Positions 60,481 to 64,000 of a DNA stretch of 64,000 nucleotides are shown here, one piece after another; position 1 is the stretch's first letter, and each line of letters begins with the position of its first letter. Origin of the DNA: an uncultured Sterolibacteriaceae bacterium. GTDB taxonomy: Bacteria > Pseudomonadota > Gammaproteobacteria > Burkholderiales > Rhodocyclaceae. The stretch is taken from assembly GCA_937888595.1 (NCBI GenBank), contig CALARK010000026.1, forward strand, positions 1 to 64,000. The letters run 5' to 3'. The notes beneath the pieces were generated by a model. That model saw only the letters and a list, made by a program, of their open reading frames with translations, was not told the DNA's origin and did not search any database. The position numbers and the translations under genes are program-made.

Positions 60481-62066
60481 ATGGACGCGCAGCAGTACGA
60501 CTGCGACTACCTCGTCGTCGGCAGCGGCTTCGGTGGATCGGTCAGCGCCCTGCGGCTGGCGCAGAAGGGCTACCGCGTGCTCGTCCTCGAGCAGGGCCGC
60601 CACTACCGCAGCGAGGATTTCGGCACGACGACCTGGAACCTGCGGCGCTCTGGCTGTGGCTGCCGCGGCTCAAGCTCGGCGGGATCATGCGCCTGGCCTT
60701 CTTCCGCCACATCTCCGTACTGTCCGGCGTGGGTGTCGGCGGCGGCTCGCTGGTGTATGCGGCGACCCTGCCGCGACCGCAGCCGGCCTTCTTCACCTCG
60801 GGCAGCTGGGCGGGGCTGGCCGACTGGGAGCGGGTGCTGGCGCCGCACTACGAGACGGCGTGGCGCATGCTCGGCGCCGCGGAAAACCCGCGGCCCGGCC
60901 CCGGCGACCGTGCGCTGGAACGCGTGGCGCGTCGTATCGGGCGCGAGCGCGAGTGCGTGCCCGCGCGGGTCGGCATCTTCTTCGGCCGCGCCGGGGTGTC
61001 GCCGGCCGCGACCGTGCCCGATCCATTCTTCGGCGGCGAAGGGCCGGCACGCACCGCCTGCATCCACTGCGGTGCCTGCATGACCGGCTGCCGCCACGAT
61101 GCCAAGAACTCGCTCGACAAGAACTACCTGCACCTCGCGCAGCGGTACGGTGCGCGCATCCAGGCCGAGACCCGCGTCTGCGACGTGCACCCGCTCGGGC
61201 CGCAGGGCGAGGACGGCTACGCGGTGCACGTGCGCGATTCCTTGCGCTGGCTGTCGCGGCGGCACACGCTGCGCGCGCGCGGCATCGTCTTCGCCGGCGG
61301 CACGCTGGGCACGGTCAAGCTGCTGTTCAAGCTGCGGCAGGGCTCGATGCCGGGACTCTCGGCGCGCATCGGCCGTGACGTGCGTACCAACAACGAGTGC
61401 CTGATCGCCGTGACCACGGCGCGCGGCACGGAGGATTTTTCCTAGGGTATCGCCATCGGCTCGATACTGCACGCCGACGCCCACAGCCATCTCGAGCCGG
61501 TGCGCTACGGGGCGGGGTCCGGGACCTGGCGGCTGGGCATGCTGCCGATGGCCTATGGACGCAGCGCCTGGGTGCGGCTCGGCAAGGTGCTCGGCGAGTT
61601 CGTGCGCCATCCGCTCGCCTACCTGCGCATCGCGACGGTGCGCGACTGGGCGCGGCGCAGCCAGTTCCTGCTGTTCATGCAGCACCTCGATTCGACGCTG
61701 CGCTTCGAGCTGGGCCGCGGCGGCCGGATGACCTCGGCAACGGACAACGGCCCGGCGCCGCAGCCGCACATCCCGCGCGCCGAGCAGTTGGCGCGCCTCT
61801 ATGCCGAGGAGGTGGGCGGCAAGCCGTTCACGCTGTTCACCGAGCAGGCCTTCGGCATCCCGTCGACGGCCCACATCCTGGGCGGGGCGGTGATGGGCCG
61901 GGATGCAGACAACGGCGTGATCGATTCTGCCGGGCGGCTGTTCGGCTACCGCAACGCGCTGGTCTGCGACGGATCGATGATCTCGGCCAACCCCGGCGTC
62001 AATCCCTCGCTCAGCATCACGGCCATTGCCGAATACATCATGGCGCAGGTGCCGCCGCGCGCATGA
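60481..62066 (+). pseudogene. Broken GMC-family oxidoreductase (alcohol/cholesterol oxidase-like)
   Basis: Joined in three parts, this would encode a protein of about 528 residues. The first part (60481 to about 60643) holds the FAD motif VVGSGFGGSVSALRLAQKGY. A one-base deletion near 60643-60650 then shifts the frame; the protein continues as LWLWLPRLKLGGIMRLAFFR. It carries GVGVGGGSLVYAA, a cysteine motif CIHCGACMTGC and AGGTLGTVKLL. A TAG at 61443 (probably CAG to TAG) interrupts it before GIAIGSILH. The final part to 62066 has TAHILGGAVMG and the GMC end NPSLSITAIAEYI. Otherwise the sequence is well conserved, so the damage is recent or a sequencing error. Confidence 0.82.
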
Positions 62067-62067
62067 A

Positions 62068-64000
62068 TCAGCGCCGGCCGTGCCGCGGCCACGGTTCTTC
62101 GGTGCCGGGCGGCACGGCTTCCTCGGCGAGGCGGAAGTCGATCTTGTTCTGGTCGAGGTCCACGCGTACCAGTTGTACCTTGATGCGGTCGGACAGGCGG
62201 TAGCGGGCGCCGCTGCGTTCGCCGACCATCGCGTGCTGCTTCTCGTCGAAATGGAAGTAGTCGCGGCCGAGGTCGGAGACGTGGACGAGGCCCTCGACGA
62301 AGACTTCATCGAGGGCGACGAAGATGCCGAAGGGCACCACCGACGAGATGCTGCCGGTGAAGGTTTCGCCGATCCTGTCCTGCATGTACCAGCACTTGAG
62401 CCAGGCCTCGACGTCGCGCGTCGCGTCGTCGGCGCGGCGTTCGGTGGCGGAGCACGCCAGTCCCACCTCTTCCCAGTTCAGGGTGTCGTAGCGCCGTCCC
62501 GCCAGCGCCGACTTTATCGCGCGGTGGATCAGCAGGTCGGGATAGCGACGGATCGGCGAGGTGAAGTGCGTGTAGCTCTCATACGCTAATCCAAAGTGGC
62601 CGACGTTGTCCGGACTGTAGATCGCCTGCTTGAGCGAGCGCAGCATCACCGTCTGCAGGAGCTGCTTGTCGGGGCGATTCTGGATCCTGTCGATCAGCTG
62701 GGCGTAGTCCTTGGCGTGCGGCTCCTCGCCGCCGCCGAGCTGCAGGCCGAAGGTGCCGAGGAAGTCGCGCAGCTTGGCGAGCCGCTCGGGCGTCGGGCCC
62801 TCATGCACGCGATACAGGGCCGGATGCTCGCGTTCCTTGAGGAAGTCCGAGGCGCAGACGTTCGCGGCGAGCATGCATTCCTCGATGATGCGATGGGCGT
62901 CGTTGCGCTCGTAGGGCTCGATGCGTTCGATCTTGCCGTGGTCGTCGAAGATCATGCGCGTCTCGACCGTCTCGAAGTCGATGGCACCGCGTTTCGCGCG
63001 CGCCTTCTGCAGCACGCGATAGAGATCGTCGAGGTTCTGCAGCCACGGCAGCAGCGCGCCGACCCTCTCCAGTGCGGCGGCGTCCTTGTCGTAGAGCGCG
63101 GCGGCGACCTCGGTGTAGGTCAGGCGCGCATGCGACCACATCACCGCCGGGTAGAAGCGATAGTGGCGGATCGTGCCGGTCGCGGAGATGTTCATGTCGC
63201 AGACCATGCACAGGCGCTCGACCTGCGGGTTGAGCGAGCACAGGCCATTGGAGAGTTTCTCCGGCAGCATCGGGATGACGCGGCGCGGGAAATACACCGA
63301 GTTGCCGCGCTCGCGTGCGGTGGCGTCGAGGGCGTCGCCGTCCTGTACATAATGTGAAACGTCGGCGATGGCGACGATGAGGCGATAGCCCTTGCCATGC
63401 TTTTCGCAATAGACGGCGTCGTCGAAATCCTTCGCCGTCTCGCCGTCGATGGTGACGAGCGGCAGCGTGGTGATGTCCTCGCGGCCCTTCCAGTCCATCC
63501 GGCGCACGGCATCCGGCAGTTTTTTCGTCTGCGCGAGCGCTTCCTTCGCGAACTCGTGGGGCAGTTCGTGCTTCCTCAGCGCGATCTCGATCTCCATGCC
63601 GGGATCGGCATAATTGCCGAGGATCTCGACGACACGGCCGATCGGCTGCGACTGCTTGCTCGGCTGCTCGAGGATCTCGACCATCACCACCTGGCCCGCC
63701 TGCGGCCGCAGCGCCTTGCGATCGCCCTTGGCCGGCGGCGACAGCAGGATGTCCTGGCTGATGCGGCGGTTCTCGGCGACGACGTAGGACACGCCGTGTT
63801 CCTGGAAGACGCGACCGACGAGGCGGCTGTTGGCGCGCTCCGTGACCTCGACGATCTTGCCCTCGGGGCGGCCCTTGCGGTCCATGCCGATGATGCGCGC
63901 GATGGCGTGGTCGCCATGCAGCACCTTGTCCATTTCCTTTTCGGGCAGGAAGAGATCCGGGCCGCCATCCTCGCGCACGAGAAAGCCGAAGCCGTCCGGA
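62068..64000 (-). CDS. rnr: Ribonuclease R, C-terminal part (cut by window edge)
   Basis: More than 640 residues are visible, and the N-terminus lies beyond the right edge; the reading frame stays open to the last base (DGFGFLVREDGGPDLF). Cold-shock domains are followed by the RNB catalytic domain (TIDGETAKDFDDAVYCEKHG, ADVSHYVQDGDALD, YFPRRVIPMLPEKLSNGLCSL) and an S1 domain near the end (IGETFTGSISSVVPFGIFVAL). It is a processive 3'-5' exoribonuclease. The C-terminal basic tail is short. A repeat-like stretch at 62493 encodes KSALAGRRY, which resembles the ordinary RNase R sequence, so insertion is uncertain here. Confidence 0.93.
   Translation of the reverse strand, partial: PDGFGFLVREDGGPDLFLPEKEMDKVLHGDHAIARIIGMDRKGRPEGKIVEVTERANSRLVGRVFQEHGVSYVVAENRRISQDILLSPPAKGDRKALRPQAGQVVMVEILEQPSKQSQPIGRVVEILGNYADPGMEIEIALRKHELPHEFAKEALAQTKKLPDAVRRMDWKGREDITTLPLVTIDGETAKDFDDAVYCEKHGKGYRLIVAIADVSHYVQDGDALDATARERGNSVYFPRRVIPMLPEKLSNGLCSLNPQVERLCMVCDMNISATGTIRHYRFYPAVMWSHARLTYTEVAAALYDKDAAALERVGALLPWLQNLDDLYRVLQKARAKRGAIDFETVETRMIFDDHGKIERIEPYERNDAHRIIEECMLAANVCASDFLKEREHPALYRVHEGPTPERLAKLRDFLGTFGLQLGGGEEPHAKDYAQLIDRIQNRPDKQLLQTVMLRSLKQAIYSPDNVGHFGLAYESYTHFTSPIRRYPDLLIHRAIKSALAGRRYDTLNWEEVGLACSATERRADDATRDVEAWLKCWYMQDRIGETFTGSISSVVPFGIFVALDEVFVEGLVHVSDLGRDYFHFDEKQHAMVGERSGARYRLSDRIKVQLVRVDLDQNKIDFRLAEEAVPPGTEEPWPRHGRR
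62493..62516 (-). repeat. Dispersed 24-bp repeat-like sequence inside rnr
   Basis: Reverse orientation, two mismatches. rnr reads it as KSALAGRR. RNase R proteins often have a similar peptide here, so this may be convergence rather than insertion. Confidence 0.5.

Noticed and set aside
61443..61445. In-frame TAG as a recoded codon (pyrrolysine or read-through)
   Set aside because: The same gene also has a frameshift, and the residue is most simply Gln (CAG to TAG). No recoding signal is visible.

Overview
The window is 64 kb of GC-rich, gene-dense chromosome from a respiratory Gram-negative bacterium. Gene content (phaC-phaB-phaR storage-polymer genes, SHP/DHC haem proteins beside a QseBC-type two-component system, DsrS-like protein, octaheme cytochromes, BamD) points to the Betaproteobacteria, most likely Rhodocyclales. 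That placement is inference, since no rRNA is present.

Layout. 1-0.8 kb: ECF sigma factor and its anti-sigma factor (cut by the left edge). 1-3.6 kb: a predicted NAD(P)H-to-periplasm electron line (FAD/2Fe-2S reductase, membrane cytochrome b, 8-haem cytochrome c). 3.8-9.8 kb: lipoprotein plus a heavy-metal RND efflux operon. 9.9-15.1 kb: SHP, DHC and cytochrome b, then a QseB/QseC (PmrA/PmrB)-type pair and the lipid A phosphoethanolamine transferase eptA. The three operons at 1, 3.8 and 9.9 kb share TAAG-type direct-repeat boxes that fit this response regulator. 15.1-21 kb: sulfur/redox locus with cytochromes, rhodaneses, a YeeE/YedE thiosulfate-type importer and, divergently, an octaheme tetrathionate-reductase-family cytochrome with its cytochrome b.

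21-30.5 kb: chrA, an unusual HTH-ferredoxin-reductase fusion, a MoxR ATPase and, further on, its likely VWA partner. Between the last two lie a TRIC/UPF0126 membrane protein and a tightly coupled three-gene unit of a MmeI-like restriction-modification enzyme, a DUF4258 toxin-like protein and a YgiT-type zinc protein. 30.5-34.5 kb: HIT protein and a DsrS-like cluster of small conserved proteins. 34.5-40.3 kb: hyi, glycerate kinase and glcDEF for glycolate/glyoxylate use. 40.3-46.1 kb: HDOD protein, MaoC hydratase, PP2C phosphatase, transhydrogenase pntA-pntB and a small membrane protein. 46.2-46.4 kb: tRNA-Ala and tRNA-Glu. 46.4-52.2 kb: 2-hydroxyacid dehydrogenase, rimO, phaR, phaB, phaC. 52.3-64 kb: a GGDEF/EAL protein, pgeF, rluD, bamD, rlmB, a mutarotase, a HEAT protein, an aldehyde dehydrogenase, a broken GMC oxidoreductase gene and rnr (cut by the right edge).

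The most striking feature is a short dispersed repeat, AAAA followed by GTCGGCGCCGGCGGGACGGC, 24 bp long and free of stop codons in all six frames. About 17 recognisable copies lie in the window, in both orientations. Some are in intergenic gaps. Others lie in frame inside conserved enzymes (PntB, RluD, GlcF, DHC, the VWA protein, ChrA). One copy supplies the overlapping stop and start codons of rimO and the next gene.
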